Of a stretch of DNA of 64,000 bases, positions 1-8,889 are shown one piece after another. The notes beneath the pieces are model-generated. The model was not told the origin of the DNA and searched no databases. It saw only the letters and a list, made by a program, of their open reading frames with translations. The DNA is taken from NCBI GenBank assembly GCA_947479935.1, contig CANKBG010000009.1, positions 19,394 through 83,393 of the forward strand, in the 5' to 3' direction. Each line of letters begins with the position of its first letter. The first letter of the stretch is position 1. This DNA is from Comamonadaceae bacterium. GTDB taxonomy: Bacteria; Pseudomonadota; Gammaproteobacteria; Burkholderiales; Burkholderiaceae_C. A program made the position numbers and the translations under genes.

Positions 1-247
1 GTTGAATGCCTTCAGGCTCTTTTAAATTTAAGGTGATGGAGCGTTTGTTCCGATGGGTGTATTGATAGTCTGAGCCTTCTTGCCCGCCCAAGGTGTCATC
101 GCCTCGCATGTGTTCAGGCATTTGCACTTGGACCACATCGGCACCCCAATCTGCCAGTTGTCTGCAAGCCGTGGGGCCTGCCCTGACTTGTGTCAGGTCA
201 ATCACTTTGAATCTGGCCAGAGCGGCCGAAGCGGGTTGGTGTGACAT
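1..247 (-). CDS. CaiB/BaiF family CoA-transferase, N-terminal fragment
   Basis: Only the first 82 codons are inside the window; the gene continues past base 1. The start is an ATG at 247. The N-terminus reads VIDLTQVRAGPTACRQLADW and is followed by GADVV, the opening beta-strand and nucleotide-fold region typical of family III CoA-transferases (formyl-CoA transferase, alpha-methylacyl-CoA racemase). Further on, RNKRSITLNLK matches the conserved N-R-K-S-x-x-x-x-L-K stretch of this family. These enzymes move CoA between a carboxylic acid and an acyl-CoA. The catalytic Asp lies further downstream and cannot be seen, so the substrate cannot be named. The family call is firm. Confidence 0.85.
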   Translation of the reverse strand, partial: MSHQPASAALARFKVIDLTQVRAGPTACRQLADWGADVVQVQMPEHMRGDDTLGGQEGSDYQYTHRNKRSITLNLKEPEGIQ

Positions 248-418
248 TTGAGGATGATTTTGGGTTGATTTGAAATGATTATGCGCAGTGACGCTTGAGA
301 AAAACTCTTAGAAGACCTTCAATAATCCACACGGATATTGATATGGGCCTTGAGACCTTTATGAAATTATGTATAAATTGACGCGTTAGCCCATCCCCAT
401 AAACCATGACTGGACAAA

Positions 419-444
419 TCAATCGCTTCATTTTGATCGATTGA
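419..444. repeat. Perfect 7-bp inverted repeat (TCAATCG / CGATTGA)
   Basis: TCAATCG at 419-425 is answered by CGATTGA at 438-444 with a 12-base loop. A second small hairpin, GCCC-GCA-GGGC on the minus strand, lies at about 452-462, just after the stop of the transglutaminase-like gene at 479. No long T-run follows either on the minus strand, so termination is not demonstrated; an operator or a weak hairpin is equally possible. The rest of 248-478 shows nothing I recognise. Confidence 0.35.
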
Positions 445-478
445 ATGGAATGGGCCCTGCGGGCATGATCAACCCCTG

Positions 479-1615
479 TTAAGCGCTTGTTTTGATTTCT
501 TTGGCCGATATCTGATATTTGAAATCATCTGGCGCGTACGAATCAAAACGGCCTTCATTGTTTTCTCCAATGGGATACATAAAGAAGCCCAGGCGCTCAC
601 CTTTGCTTTGCGGCAAGGTTAAATCGTGTGCGGTGTTGTAGGCCATCCAATTGCCTTCCCATCCGCCAAACAAAGTGGTGTAAACAGGCTTCACAACAGG
701 GTGATCTGTTGATTTAAGCCACTCCGATGTCTCTAAACGCATGACTTTGGCCACATCAGCGGGGTCCATGGCCATCCAGCCTTGACCTTTGACATAGGCT
801 TCCGCGCGGCAGTGTTGTGCGCCTTTCAAACTTGCGGGGTTTCCAGAAAGTTCTTTATAGCCAAATGCAGAAGGCACCAAGCGCAGGCCATAGACATCAC
901 GTGCAGGGATGCCAACAGAGCGGCACAAGCCGACAAAGAGGGCGTTGATGTCTGCGCACTTACCACCTAAATTACCAGTTTCCAGCATGGTCTTGATGTC
1001 ACCTTCGCCGCAGCCTTTCACTTTGGGCTCGCGCCAAGCGTTGGCCACCACCCAGTTATAAATGGCCCGCACTTTTTCTAAATCTGTTTGTGCGCCTTGG
1101 ATGGCTTTTTGTGCAGTTGTTTTCACAATGCCATCGGTTGGTAAGAGGTGAGTGGCTCGTGTGAAGTATTTGAGAGTGGCGCTATCTTCTGCAGGTGCAG
1201 CAGTTTGAGTTGATGAGAGCGGGGCCCGATTTTGGGTTTGTACTCTGCTGCTTATTTCGACATAAGGATTTTCAATGTTGGCTGAAAACTCTGCATATAA
1301 AAATTGAACACCTTGCAAGCCATCGCTGCGAATTCGCGTGGCTCCGTTGCTGGTGAAAGAACTGGCCTCAGATTTTTGCCATGCTGAATTAACGCTTGGC
1401 ACCGGTAGCCAAACGCGCGTAATGCCGTTGACCCTTGGGATGTCAACACGAGTGGTTACTTCAAAGGTTCGCCATTCCCCAGGTATGGGGTTGAAGGTGC
1501 GAGCCGAAGTCGGGCTTGAGGGTGTGGTTTGAGCGGATGCTGAGTGCCAAGGCGCTAATGAAAGCGCGCTCATAGATGCAGCACTCTGAAGGAGGGCGCG
1601 ACGAGCGGGGGTCAT
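479..1615 (-). CDS. Exported transglutaminase-like (cysteine protease fold) protein
   Basis: This is a 378-residue protein with a transglutaminase-core domain in the second half. The presumed catalytic triad is Cys220 in GGKCADINALF, His268 in AQHCRAEAYV and Asp284 in MAMDPADV, all in the usual order and context. The N-terminus has an R-R pair, a hydrophobic stretch and an A-S-A-Q-type cleavage site, so it is probably exported (Tat- or Sec-type). I chose ATG 1615 rather than the upstream start at 1705 because GGAGA lies about 9 bases before it and the signal peptide then sits at the N-terminus. The family includes periplasmic proteases and peptide-modifying enzymes; the substrate is unknown. 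It lies 140 bp downstream of the tlpA-like gene on the same strand. Confidence 0.82.
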   Translation of the reverse strand: MTPARRALLQSAASMSALSLAPWHSASAQTTPSSPTSARTFNPIPGEWRTFEVTTRVDIPRVNGITRVWLPVPSVNSAWQKSEASSFTSNGATRIRSDGLQGVQFLYAEFSANIENPYVEISSRVQTQNRAPLSSTQTAAPAEDSATLKYFTRATHLLPTDGIVKTTAQKAIQGAQTDLEKVRAIYNWVVANAWREPKVKGCGEGDIKTMLETGNLGGKCADINALFVGLCRSVGIPARDVYGLRLVPSAFGYKELSGNPASLKGAQHCRAEAYVKGQGWMAMDPADVAKVMRLETSEWLKSTDHPVVKPVYTTLFGGWEGNWMAYNTAHDLTLPQSKGERLGFFMYPIGENNEGRFDSYAPDDFKYQISAKEIKTSA

Positions 1616-1755
1616 ATAGAGATCTCCGATATAAGGGTGAAACCTGTCGGCACATAAGAGGTTTCTAGCAATTTCAGCAAGCTGCGAAAATTGCCGACTG
1701 ACCAATGTCTCGAAGGCAGGTTATTGAACAGCAGAAGTGCCGCGCAACTGACTCA

Positions 1756-2259
1756 TTATCGCAGGGAGTAGAGCCAAGCTTGGGCCTCTGCTGCTGTCCA
1801 ATCAACTTCACCCACAATTCGCCACTTAATTTGGCCAGTCGAATCAATCAGCAGGGTGGTTGGAAAGACTGTGACCCCAAATTTTTGAGCGATCTCGCCT
1901 TGAGGGTCTGAAACCAGGGGAAGGGTGATTTGATTGTTTTGCATGAAGCGAAAGGCTCGACTGGGGGGCTCTTTCACATTGATGGTTGTGACCGTCACTT
2001 TGTTGGGGTCTTGTAGGTCTGAAAAAACTTGGAGAGTGGGTAGTTCTTCCTTGCAGGGGGCGCACCATGTGGCCCAGAAGTTGACAACAACTTTTTTGCC
2101 TCGCAGAGTTTCAACAGAGTAGACCTTACCCATGGTGTCTTTAAACGACCAATTTTCATTGGCTTTACGAGACCAAGGTGTTTTTTCAAATTGTGCGAAA
2201 GCTGTGCTTGCTTGAAGCCCTATGGCTAACAGAGCAAATAAACATTTTTGAAAGCGCAT
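1756..2259 (-). CDS. TlpA-like periplasmic thiol:disulfide oxidoreductase
   Basis: This is a 167-residue protein of the TlpA/ResA/thioredoxin superfamily. A hydrophobic signal peptide (residues 1-22, ending A-F-A) is followed by a thioredoxin fold with the active site WATWCAPC (Cys66, Cys69) and the cis-Pro loop FPTTLLID. Such proteins reduce disulfides in the periplasm, for example in cytochrome c or copper-protein assembly. The ATG at 2259 is preferred; a TTG at 2268 in the same frame is an alternative. The gene begins 13 bases after the selU stop, so it is probably the last or second-to-last gene of the selD-selU unit, although SelU works in the cytoplasm and this protein outside it. Confidence 0.87.
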   Translation of the reverse strand: MRFQKCLFALLAIGLQASTAFAQFEKTPWSRKANENWSFKDTMGKVYSVETLRGKKVVVNFWATWCAPCKEELPTLQVFSDLQDPNKVTVTTINVKEPPSRAFRFMQNNQITLPLVSDPQGEIAQKFGVTVFPTTLLIDSTGQIKWRIVGEVDWTAAEAQAWLYSLR

Positions 2260-2272
2260 GGCAAACAATGGA

Positions 2273-3349
2273 CTAGGCAGTCACTAGCAATTGGGCAATG
2301 GCTCTTAGACATTCAGGTGACCTGTTGTCTGCATGAAGCACTTTGGCACTTTCGATGTTTGCAAAATTCCGTTTCATGGAGGCAAAGTAAGTGGGGTCGT
2401 AATGCAAAGTAAGCAGCTCTTTCACCACGTCCTCAGTGTGTCCGTTCATAATTTGGGTTTGCCATTGTTCAACCACTTGTTTGCCTCGGAGGGCAATCAG
2501 CGCGTTGAGGCGATCGCAGAACAATGCGGGGTCTTTGACAAAAAAATCATAATCTTCCAGCAGAAGTTTGACTCGCTCATCATCTGAAAGCTCTAGCCTG
2601 TAGCACTTGCCTGATCTCACAGCCTCGATCAGAGCTTCTGGAACGGCAAGGTTGCCAACTTTGCGGCTTTCCGATTCCACAAAAACAGGACGCGCTGGAT
2701 CCAAGTTTCGCAGCGTATTCCAAATGAGAGTGTCAAAGCTCTTTTGGCTGGGTTGAGGCTCTCCAGGAATAATGCCCAGCACAGAACTTCTGTGGTTGGC
2801 CAATCCTTCTAGGTCCAATACTTGTGCGCCTTGCGCCGCCAATTGATGTAGCAAACGTGTTTTACCAGAACCAGTAGGGCCACAAATCACATGCCATGAT
2901 AATTTTTCTGCCAAGGGTGGAATGGCGGAAACAAGCTCGCTTCTGAATGCCTTGTAGCCACCTTCAATGATGCTTACCTTAAAACCAATTTGTCCCAAAA
3001 TGAGCGCCAAGGATTCACTGCGTTTGCCCCCGCGCCAGCAGTAAATCAAGGGTTGCCAATCTTTTGTCAAAGCAATCACATTTTTTTCAATGTGTCTTGA
3101 GATGTTGGCTGCTACCAATGCCGCGCCCTTTTTCTTCGCCTCGAAGGAGCCGACTTGCTTGTACAAGGTGCCAATGACAATGCGTTCTTCATTGTCTAAA
3201 GAAGGCCAGTTCACCGCTCCTGGCAGATGGTCTAAGGCAAACTCATTTTCAGAGCGTGCGTCGATGATGGTACTGTATCCGCCGGGCGAGCCTAGGGGCA
3301 AAGTCATTCGGGCCATGGCGGCTTGAGCGCTAACAGGATTGACGCTCAC
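2273..3349 (-). CDS. selU: tRNA 2-selenouridine synthase
   Basis: This 358-residue protein has the two-part layout of SelU (MnmH). An N-terminal rhodanese domain carries Cys104 in LIYCWRGGKRSE, and a C-terminal P-loop domain carries Walker A GPTGSGKT at 157-164. The enzyme replaces the sulfur of 2-thiouridine at the wobble position of Lys, Glu and Gln tRNAs with selenium from selenophosphate, through a geranylated intermediate. The start is GTG at 3349, which overlaps the TGA of selD as GTGA and implies translational coupling. The length is normal for the family. It sits next to selD, the source of its selenium donor. Confidence 0.95.
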   Translation of the reverse strand: MSVNPVSAQAAMARMTLPLGSPGGYSTIIDARSENEFALDHLPGAVNWPSLDNEERIVIGTLYKQVGSFEAKKKGAALVAANISRHIEKNVIALTKDWQPLIYCWRGGKRSESLALILGQIGFKVSIIEGGYKAFRSELVSAIPPLAEKLSWHVICGPTGSGKTRLLHQLAAQGAQVLDLEGLANHRSSVLGIIPGEPQPSQKSFDTLIWNTLRNLDPARPVFVESESRKVGNLAVPEALIEAVRSGKCYRLELSDDERVKLLLEDYDFFVKDPALFCDRLNALIALRGKQVVEQWQTQIMNGHTEDVVKELLTLHYDPTYFASMKRNFANIESAKVLHADNRSPECLRAIAQLLVTA

Positions 3350-4419
3350 GAGGGGACTCTCTGACTGACCTTCAGTCCATGGGATTGCTGAGTTTCAATG
3401 TGACCCACCACAGCAGCGCGCTTAAATCCATGTCGTTCAAAAAGAGCCAGTACCCCACTGACAGATTCTGGTGTGCATGAAACCAAAAGGCCACCGCTAG
3501 TTTGCGGATCGGTTAGAAGGCTTTGATTCACTGGAGAAAAACCATCAGGCAAGTTAACCTCGCTGCCATAGCCTAGCCAGTTGCGTGCTGATGCACCTGT
3601 GATGCAACCTTGATCAGCCAGTTCTTTCACGCCAGGCAGGAGTGGCACTTGAGTCCAATCTAGATGAACAGTGCAATTGGCACCTCGCGCCATTTCAAGT
3701 AGGTGACCTGCTAAACCAAACCCCGTAATGTCTGTGAGTGCATGAACGCCTTCAAGTTTGGCTAAATCGGGACCTGCCGTGTTGAGTTGTGTGGCGTTGG
3801 CAATCATGGCTTTGTAGCTTTCATCTGGCAGCACTTCTTTTTTAAGAGCAGCTGAAAAAATACCAACACCAATGGGTTTGCCCAATACTAAAACGTCCCC
3901 CACCTTAGCGCCCGAATTGCGTTTGATGTGGTCGGGGTGAGCCAAGCCAATTGCCACCAGGCCGTAGATGGGCTCAACCGAGTCAATGGTGTGACCACCT
4001 GCAATGGGAATACCCGCCTCTCGGCAAATGCTTTGTCCGCCATCTAATATTTTGCCAATGACACTGAGGGGCAATACATTCACCGGCATACCCACTAGAG
4101 CCAATGCCATGATGGGGTGTGCGCCCATCGCATACACATCTGAGATGGCGTTTGTTGCGGCAATGCGCCCAAATTCGAAAGGATCATCGACGATTGGCAT
4201 GAAGAAGTCTGTGGTTGCCACCAGCGCCATGGTGTCGTTTAGCTTGTAAACCGCAGCATCATCTGAAGTTTCAATGCCCACCAGTAATTCAGGGGGCAGA
4301 GGCATGGCGGTGGTCGAGCGAAGTATTTCACTCAGAACGCCTGGTGCTATTTTGCAACCGCAGCCACCACCGTGTGAAAGGCTGGTGAGTCTTGGGCCAA
4401 GCGTATGTTTGTCATTCAT
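3346..4419 (-). CDS. selD: Selenide, water dikinase (selenophosphate synthetase)
   Basis: This 357-residue protein of the AIR-synthase-related family makes selenophosphate from selenide and ATP. The N-terminal motif HGGGCGCK holds Cys20, Cys22 and Lys23, matching the catalytic Cys17/Lys20 pair of the E. coli enzyme; the catalytic position is cysteine, not selenocysteine. The metal/ATP motifs TSDDAAVY and VATTDFFMPIVDDP follow. ATG 4419 gives a full-length protein. It is the first gene of a leftward unit and overlaps selU by 4 bases. No selA or selB is seen here, so selenium use in this window is visible only for tRNA modification. Confidence 0.96.
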   Translation of the reverse strand: MNDKHTLGPRLTSLSHGGGCGCKIAPGVLSEILRSTTAMPLPPELLVGIETSDDAAVYKLNDTMALVATTDFFMPIVDDPFEFGRIAATNAISDVYAMGAHPIMALALVGMPVNVLPLSVIGKILDGGQSICREAGIPIAGGHTIDSVEPIYGLVAIGLAHPDHIKRNSGAKVGDVLVLGKPIGVGIFSAALKKEVLPDESYKAMIANATQLNTAGPDLAKLEGVHALTDITGFGLAGHLLEMARGANCTVHLDWTQVPLLPGVKELADQGCITGASARNWLGYGSEVNLPDGFSPVNQSLLTDPQTSGGLLVSCTPESVSGVLALFERHGFKRAAVVGHIETQQSHGLKVSQRVPS

Positions 4420-4541
4420 ATGGATTTCTTTAATTTCATTGATTATGGCAAACCCGACTTGGAGAGAATCGTTTTTGTTGAAACAATGAAGACTTGTCCT
4501 TGAGCAGGACCCCCTTGGACTCCTATGTACGAAAGTTTCAC

Positions 4542-5522
4542 ATGACTAATCGATTACACACGGCTTGCAAAACGGCTTTTGTTTTGATGTTATCCGTAGC
4601 GGCCAGTTGGAGCGTCGCCCAAGATAAATTTCCCTCGCATCAAGTGACCTTGGTGGTGCCGCAAGCTGCTGGTGGCGCTAACGATGCCATTGCTCGCGTC
4701 GTCGCGCAGAAGCTTTCTGAGCAATGGGGACAGTCTGTGATTGTTGAGAACCGTCCGGGAGCAGGTGGCAATGTGGGCACAGCCTATGCAGCCAAGGCCA
4801 AAAACGACGGCTACACCTTATTGGTCAATGCCGACAGTGCGCAAGTGATTAATCCTTTTCTTTATGCCAAAACAGGCTTCGATTCTGTGAAGGATTTTGA
4901 TCCTGTGGCGCCTTTGGCCAAGGCAGGTTATGTTTTGGTTGCAAATCCCAGCCTACCCGCCAACACGGTGGCTGAATTGATCACACTTGCTAAATCAAAA
5001 CCAGGGGCATTGGCAATTGCTTCAGCTGGCAATGGCACCTTGAACCATTTGATTGGAGAAATGCTGCAAAAAGCAACCGACATTCAGCTTCAACACATTC
5101 CCTACAAGGCTGCCGCTGCCGCTGCCACGGACGTTGTGGGTGGGCAGGTGCCTCTTTCAGTTCAGAGCATGCCTTCTTCGATTGCCTTCATTCGCGCAGG
5201 CAAGTTAAAGGTTTTGGGTGTGGTCAACGAAAAGAGGCTGGCCGCATTGCCCGATTCACCCACCATTGGCGAAACCGTGCCTGGTTTTGGTGCCACACCT
5301 TGGTATGGCATGTTTGCGCCTGCAGGGACACCTAAAAATATCGTTTTACAGATTCAAAACGATGTCGCCAGAGCGCTAGATACAAAGGACGTACAAGATC
5401 GACTTGCTACGCTGGGTTGTGAGCCCTTTAAGGGGACAGGTGATCAATTGGCTCAACTTGTGAAGAGCGATTTGGTTCGCTGGGCCAAGATTGTGAAAGA
5501 CTCTGGCGCCAAATTAGATTGA
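4542..5522 (+). CDS. Bug/TctC-family tripartite tricarboxylate transporter binding protein
   Basis: This is a periplasmic binding protein of 326 residues. A signal peptide ends near SVAQ, followed by VTLVVPQAAGGANDAIAR and ENRPGAGGNVGT, the hallmark loops of the Bug (Bordetella uptake gene) family that grip the carboxylate ligand through water-bridged backbone contacts. The ATG at 4542 is preferred over an in-frame TTG at 4494 because it places the signal peptide at the N-terminus. No TctA or TctB membrane subunit lies nearby, so it is an orphan, which is very common in Burkholderiales. The ligand is probably a carboxylate but cannot be named. It is transcribed away from selD. Confidence 0.9.
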   Translation: MTNRLHTACKTAFVLMLSVAASWSVAQDKFPSHQVTLVVPQAAGGANDAIARVVAQKLSEQWGQSVIVENRPGAGGNVGTAYAAKAKNDGYTLLVNADSAQVINPFLYAKTGFDSVKDFDPVAPLAKAGYVLVANPSLPANTVAELITLAKSKPGALAIASAGNGTLNHLIGEMLQKATDIQLQHIPYKAAAAAATDVVGGQVPLSVQSMPSSIAFIRAGKLKVLGVVNEKRLAALPDSPTIGETVPGFGATPWYGMFAPAGTPKNIVLQIQNDVARALDTKDVQDRLATLGCEPFKGTGDQLAQLVKSDLVRWAKIVKDSGAKLD

Positions 5523-5563
5523 ACGCAAAAGGGCTTTCTTAGTTTGAGGTGCCAAAGCATTGC

Positions 5564-6064
5564 TTAGATGCCGCCGCTTGGGTGTGTTGGGTCTATCCAA
5601 AGCACTTCTTCAGGCTTTTCAATGGGCTCGATGTCTAAGTTGACTGAGACAGCCTGCCCGTCGCTGCGGCAAAGAACACATTCCAGAACTTCCGTGGGAC
5701 TGGCGTTGATTTCTTGGTGGGGCACAAAGGGTGGCACGTAAATGAAGTCCCCAGGGCCCGCTTCAGCAGTAAATTCCAGATGATCACCCCATCGCATGCG
5801 AGCACGTCCTTTGATGACGTAAATAACGCTTTCTAGGGGACCATGGTGGTGGGCGCCTGTTTTGGCGTTGGCGTGAATGGTGACGGTGCCAGCCCATAGT
5901 TTTTCAGCACCCACACGTGCAAAGTTGATGGCCGCTTTGCGGTCCATGCCTTGGGTGGATGGCACATTGCCGTCCAATTGATCCCCTTTGACGACCCTGA
6001 CACCTTCGTGTTTCCATTTTTCGGGCTTTTTGTCATCCAAATGATCGTGAGTTGTGCTTGGCAT
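5564..6064 (-). CDS. Cupin-domain protein
   Basis: This is a 166-residue single-domain cupin. Motif 1 reads TGAHHHGPLESVIYVIKG, with two or three metal-ligand histidines and a glutamate, and motif 2 reads GDFIYVPPFVPHQEIN with the last histidine ligand. It could be a small dioxygenase, isomerase or sensor-type cupin; the sequence alone does not decide. The gene is divergent from the M20 hydrolase gene at 6246, and their shared upstream region holds paired repeats that may be operators. This layout suggests co-regulation with that hydrolase. Confidence 0.85.
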   Translation of the reverse strand: MPSTTHDHLDDKKPEKWKHEGVRVVKGDQLDGNVPSTQGMDRKAAINFARVGAEKLWAGTVTIHANAKTGAHHHGPLESVIYVIKGRARMRWGDHLEFTAEAGPGDFIYVPPFVPHQEINASPTEVLECVLCRSDGQAVSVNLDIEPIEKPEEVLWIDPTHPSGGI

Positions 6065-6070
6065 AATTAA

Positions 6071-6122
6071 ACTACTGGTTGTTCAACTTAATGTTTGCCA
6101 ACTATAGGTTGTAAAACAATAA
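6071..6122. promoter_or_regulatory. Two 22-bp imperfect direct repeats, 30 bp apart (candidate operators)
   Basis: The blocks 6071-6092 and 6101-6122 share the pattern ACTA-N2-GGTTGT-N2-AAC, and their start points are exactly 30 bases apart, about three helical turns. The first contains the dyad GTTG-TT-CAAC. A related CAACTTAA occurs in the first block and again near 6140. They lie between the divergent cupin (start 6064) and M20 (start 6246) genes, where a regulator binding both sites on one face could control both. No regulator gene is adjacent, so the binding factor is unknown. Confidence 0.4.
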
Positions 6123-6245
6123 GTTTGTCATTAAAATCAACTTAACCATCTCATTTTGCTTCAGAACCTCCGTGTTTGTACAGTTCTAAAAAGCATTTTC
6201 AAAAATTGAGTTAGTCTGCATCTTTCCTAAATTAGAAAAATAGAG

Positions 6246-7649
6246 ATGACAAGACAGTCTGCCCTCAATCGTGCGCAAGTCGTTTTCGACAGTGGCGCCT
6301 TTAAAGAAACCTTGAATCGCCGAATTCAAAGACCTACTGAGAGTCAAAACCCAGCGCGGGCAGCAGAACTATTGGCCTACTTAAAAGAGGATTTGCAACC
6401 CACATTTGAAGCCATGGGCTTTCATTGCAGGCTTCTGGAGCACCCAAAAGCCAAAGCACCGTTTTTATTTGCGCAAAGAATTGAATCACCAGAGTTGCCA
6501 ACTGTTTTAGGTTACGGCCATGGCGATGTGATTCGGGGACTGGAAAGCGAATGGCGCGAAGGCGTTTTGCCATGGGCCGTGACGGAATTGGAGGGCCGCT
6601 GGTATGGACGAGGCATTGCCGACAACAAAGGGCAGCACTCGGTCAATATTCAAGCCTTGGCATGTGTGTTGGCGGAGCGCGGCAAACTTGGATTTAACGC
6701 TAAGTACATCATTGAAATGGGAGAAGAGACCGGTTCTCCTGGTCTCAAAGACGTCTGCACGGAACACGCCGAATTAATGAAAGCCGATTTGTTGGTAGCA
6801 TCCGATGGCCCGCGGCTCAGGGCTGATCGTCCCACCCTCTTTTTAGGCTCAAGAGGATGTATCAATTTTGAACTGAGTATTGAGTCGAGATCTGGTGCAC
6901 ACCATTCTGGGAACTGGGGGGGGCTCATCTCCAACCCAGGGATTCAATTGGCGCACGCCATTGCCAGTTTGGTGACCGACCATGGTGAAATCAAAGTGCC
7001 TGAATGGAAGCCCAAGTCTTTGCCAGATGCAGTCAGGCGTGTCTTGGCCGATTGCGAAGTAGACGGTGGTGTCAATGGCCCACAAATTGACCCCGCTTGG
7101 GGTCAACCTGGTTTAAGCCCCGCAGAGCGCGTGTTTGGCTGGTGCTCATTTGAAGTCTTGGCCTTTAAAACGGGCAACCCAGATAACCCCGTGAATGCCA
7201 TTCCACCTAGAGCCAAGGCCACCTGCCAATTGCGCTTTGTGGTGGGCATCGACAGCGATGATATTTTGGGAGCACTGAGAAGACATCTGGACAGCCATGG
7301 GTTTGGTTATGTGCAAGTGACAGCAGCGCGAGATGAAATATTCAAAGCCACTCGAATTGATCCCGACGATGCTTGGGTAGCTTGGGCGGCACAGTCATTG
7401 AAAGAAACCACCCAAAAATCGCCGGCCATATTGCCAAACCTTGGTGGCTCATTGCCCAATGACATCTTCACCGATGTATTGGGTCTGAAAACAATTTGGG
7501 TGCCACACTCCTACCCTGGCTGTTCACAGCATGCACCCAACGAGCACCTACCACCCGAACTGCTGCGCGAAGCATTGCAGGTGATGACAGGTTTGTATTG
7601 GGACATGGGTGACGGCCGCACGCCGCATACTCACAAGACTGTTCAGTGA
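6246..7649 (+). CDS. M20-family metallopeptidase/deacylase
   Basis: This 467-residue two-zinc hydrolase belongs to the ArgE/DapE/ACY1/CPG2 group. Metal ligands and catalytic residues are visible: His92 and Asp94 in GYGHGDV, Asp126 in GRGIADNKGQ, and Glu160-Glu161 in EMGEETGS. A dimerisation lid domain follows and a late His occurs in CSQHAPNEHLP. Members cleave dipeptides, N-acyl amino acids or folate-type conjugates. There is no signal peptide, so it acts in the cytoplasm. A second M20 enzyme follows after 24 bases and a peptide importer lies further on, which suggests a substrate brought in from outside. The exact substrate is not readable. Confidence 0.9.
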   Translation: MTRQSALNRAQVVFDSGAFKETLNRRIQRPTESQNPARAAELLAYLKEDLQPTFEAMGFHCRLLEHPKAKAPFLFAQRIESPELPTVLGYGHGDVIRGLESEWREGVLPWAVTELEGRWYGRGIADNKGQHSVNIQALACVLAERGKLGFNAKYIIEMGEETGSPGLKDVCTEHAELMKADLLVASDGPRLRADRPTLFLGSRGCINFELSIESRSGAHHSGNWGGLISNPGIQLAHAIASLVTDHGEIKVPEWKPKSLPDAVRRVLADCEVDGGVNGPQIDPAWGQPGLSPAERVFGWCSFEVLAFKTGNPDNPVNAIPPRAKATCQLRFVVGIDSDDILGALRRHLDSHGFGYVQVTAARDEIFKATRIDPDDAWVAWAAQSLKETTQKSPAILPNLGGSLPNDIFTDVLGLKTIWVPHSYPGCSQHAPNEHLPPELLREALQVMTGLYWDMGDGRTPHTHKTVQ

Positions 7650-7673
7650 TGAATTTAAGAGAAAGTTTTTGAC

Positions 7674-8861
7674 ATGAATGCTCGTTACGACTGCTTTTGC
7701 AAACTCACCGATTTGTTGGGCGCTCAGGTTTCTCTGAGCGAAGCTAGGCAACATCTGCACAAATTTCCGGAACTCTCTTTCCAAGAAAAATCGACGGCGC
7801 AGTGGGTGGCCGACAAGCTGCAGGCTTGGGGTTTTCAAGTCACGCGAAATGTGGGAGGGCACGGATTGGTGGCTACGCTTCAAAATGGTGAAGGTAAAGG
7901 CATTGCATTGCGGGCCGACATGGACGCTTTGCCCATTCAAGAGGAAACACAAAAACCTTATGCCAGTCAGCACTCAGGCACCATGCACGCCTGCGGCCAC
8001 GACGGTCATACCGCCATGCTGTTGGGCGCGGCGCAACAATTGGCTAAAACCAAAAACTTCAAGGGCACAGTGCATTTGGTGTTTCAGCCTGCCGAAGAGG
8101 CCGGAAAAGACAGTGGTGCCCAGCAGATGATTGCCGATGGCTTGTTTGAACGATTTCCATGCGATGCCATTTTTGGCCTTCACAATCATCCGGGCGTCGA
8201 TGTGGGAACGTTTATGTTTGGGGCTGGCGCTTTCATGTCGGCTTCAGACACTTGTTATATCAAAGTGATTGGCAAGGGTGGCCATGCCGCGCGCCCGCAT
8301 CAAACCATCGATCCAGTGGTAATCATGGGCAGTTTGATCATGGCCTTGCAAACGGTGGTGTCTCGCAACATTGATCCATTGCAAACTTCCGTGGTCACCA
8401 TTGGTACCGCCCATGCGGGCAGTGTGTCCAATGTGATTCCTGACTCTGCAACATTGTCTTTGAGCATTCGTTCTTTCAGCCCAGAAGTTCGTGCGCTTTT
8501 AGAGCAACGAATTACAGATTTGGTCAAGTCGCAGGTGGCCTCCTTTGGCGGAAAAGTCGAAATTATTTACGAGCGAGGCTATCCGGTGGTGATCAATGCG
8601 ACGGCAGAAACTGAGTTTGCGCGTCAAGTGGCTGTTGAGCTGGTGGGTGAGGACAAGGTTGTCTTCCCCTTTGGCCCTGTCACGGGCAGTGAAGATTTCG
8701 CCTATTATCTGCAGCACAAACCAGGCTGTTTTTTAAGGCTAGGCAATGGCACAGACAGTGCGCTTTTGCACAATCCCAAATACGATTTCAACGATCAAAA
8801 CTTGTCTTATGGCGCTGCCTATTGGACTCGATTGGTTGAGCGTTTTTTAGAAATAAACTGA
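7674..8861 (+). CDS. M20D amidohydrolase (hippurate hydrolase/aminoacylase type)
   Basis: This 395-residue enzyme belongs to the M20D subfamily (HipO, IAA-amino acid hydrolase, N-acetyl-diaminopimelate deacetylase). Seen in order are ALRADMDALPIQE, HACGHDGH with Cys107 and His109, QPAEEAG with Glu141-Glu142, GLHNHPG with His170, and GSEDFAYY near the C-terminus. The Cys in the metal site is the mark of this subfamily, which removes acyl or aroyl groups from amino acids. It lies 24 bases after the other M20 gene and 28 bases before DUF1993, so the three are probably one transcript. Confidence 0.93.
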   Translation: MNARYDCFCKLTDLLGAQVSLSEARQHLHKFPELSFQEKSTAQWVADKLQAWGFQVTRNVGGHGLVATLQNGEGKGIALRADMDALPIQEETQKPYASQHSGTMHACGHDGHTAMLLGAAQQLAKTKNFKGTVHLVFQPAEEAGKDSGAQQMIADGLFERFPCDAIFGLHNHPGVDVGTFMFGAGAFMSASDTCYIKVIGKGGHAARPHQTIDPVVIMGSLIMALQTVVSRNIDPLQTSVVTIGTAHAGSVSNVIPDSATLSLSIRSFSPEVRALLEQRITDLVKSQVASFGGKVEIIYERGYPVVINATAETEFARQVAVELVGEDKVVFPFGPVTGSEDFAYYLQHKPGCFLRLGNGTDSALLHNPKYDFNDQNLSYGAAYWTRLVERFLEIN

Positions 8862-8889
8862 TTTTTCAATCTCATTTTTTGGAGTATTT

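Noticed and set aside
3346..4419. Selenocysteine-containing SelD
   Set aside because: The catalytic position is an ordinary Cys codon and no in-frame TGA interrupts the gene.
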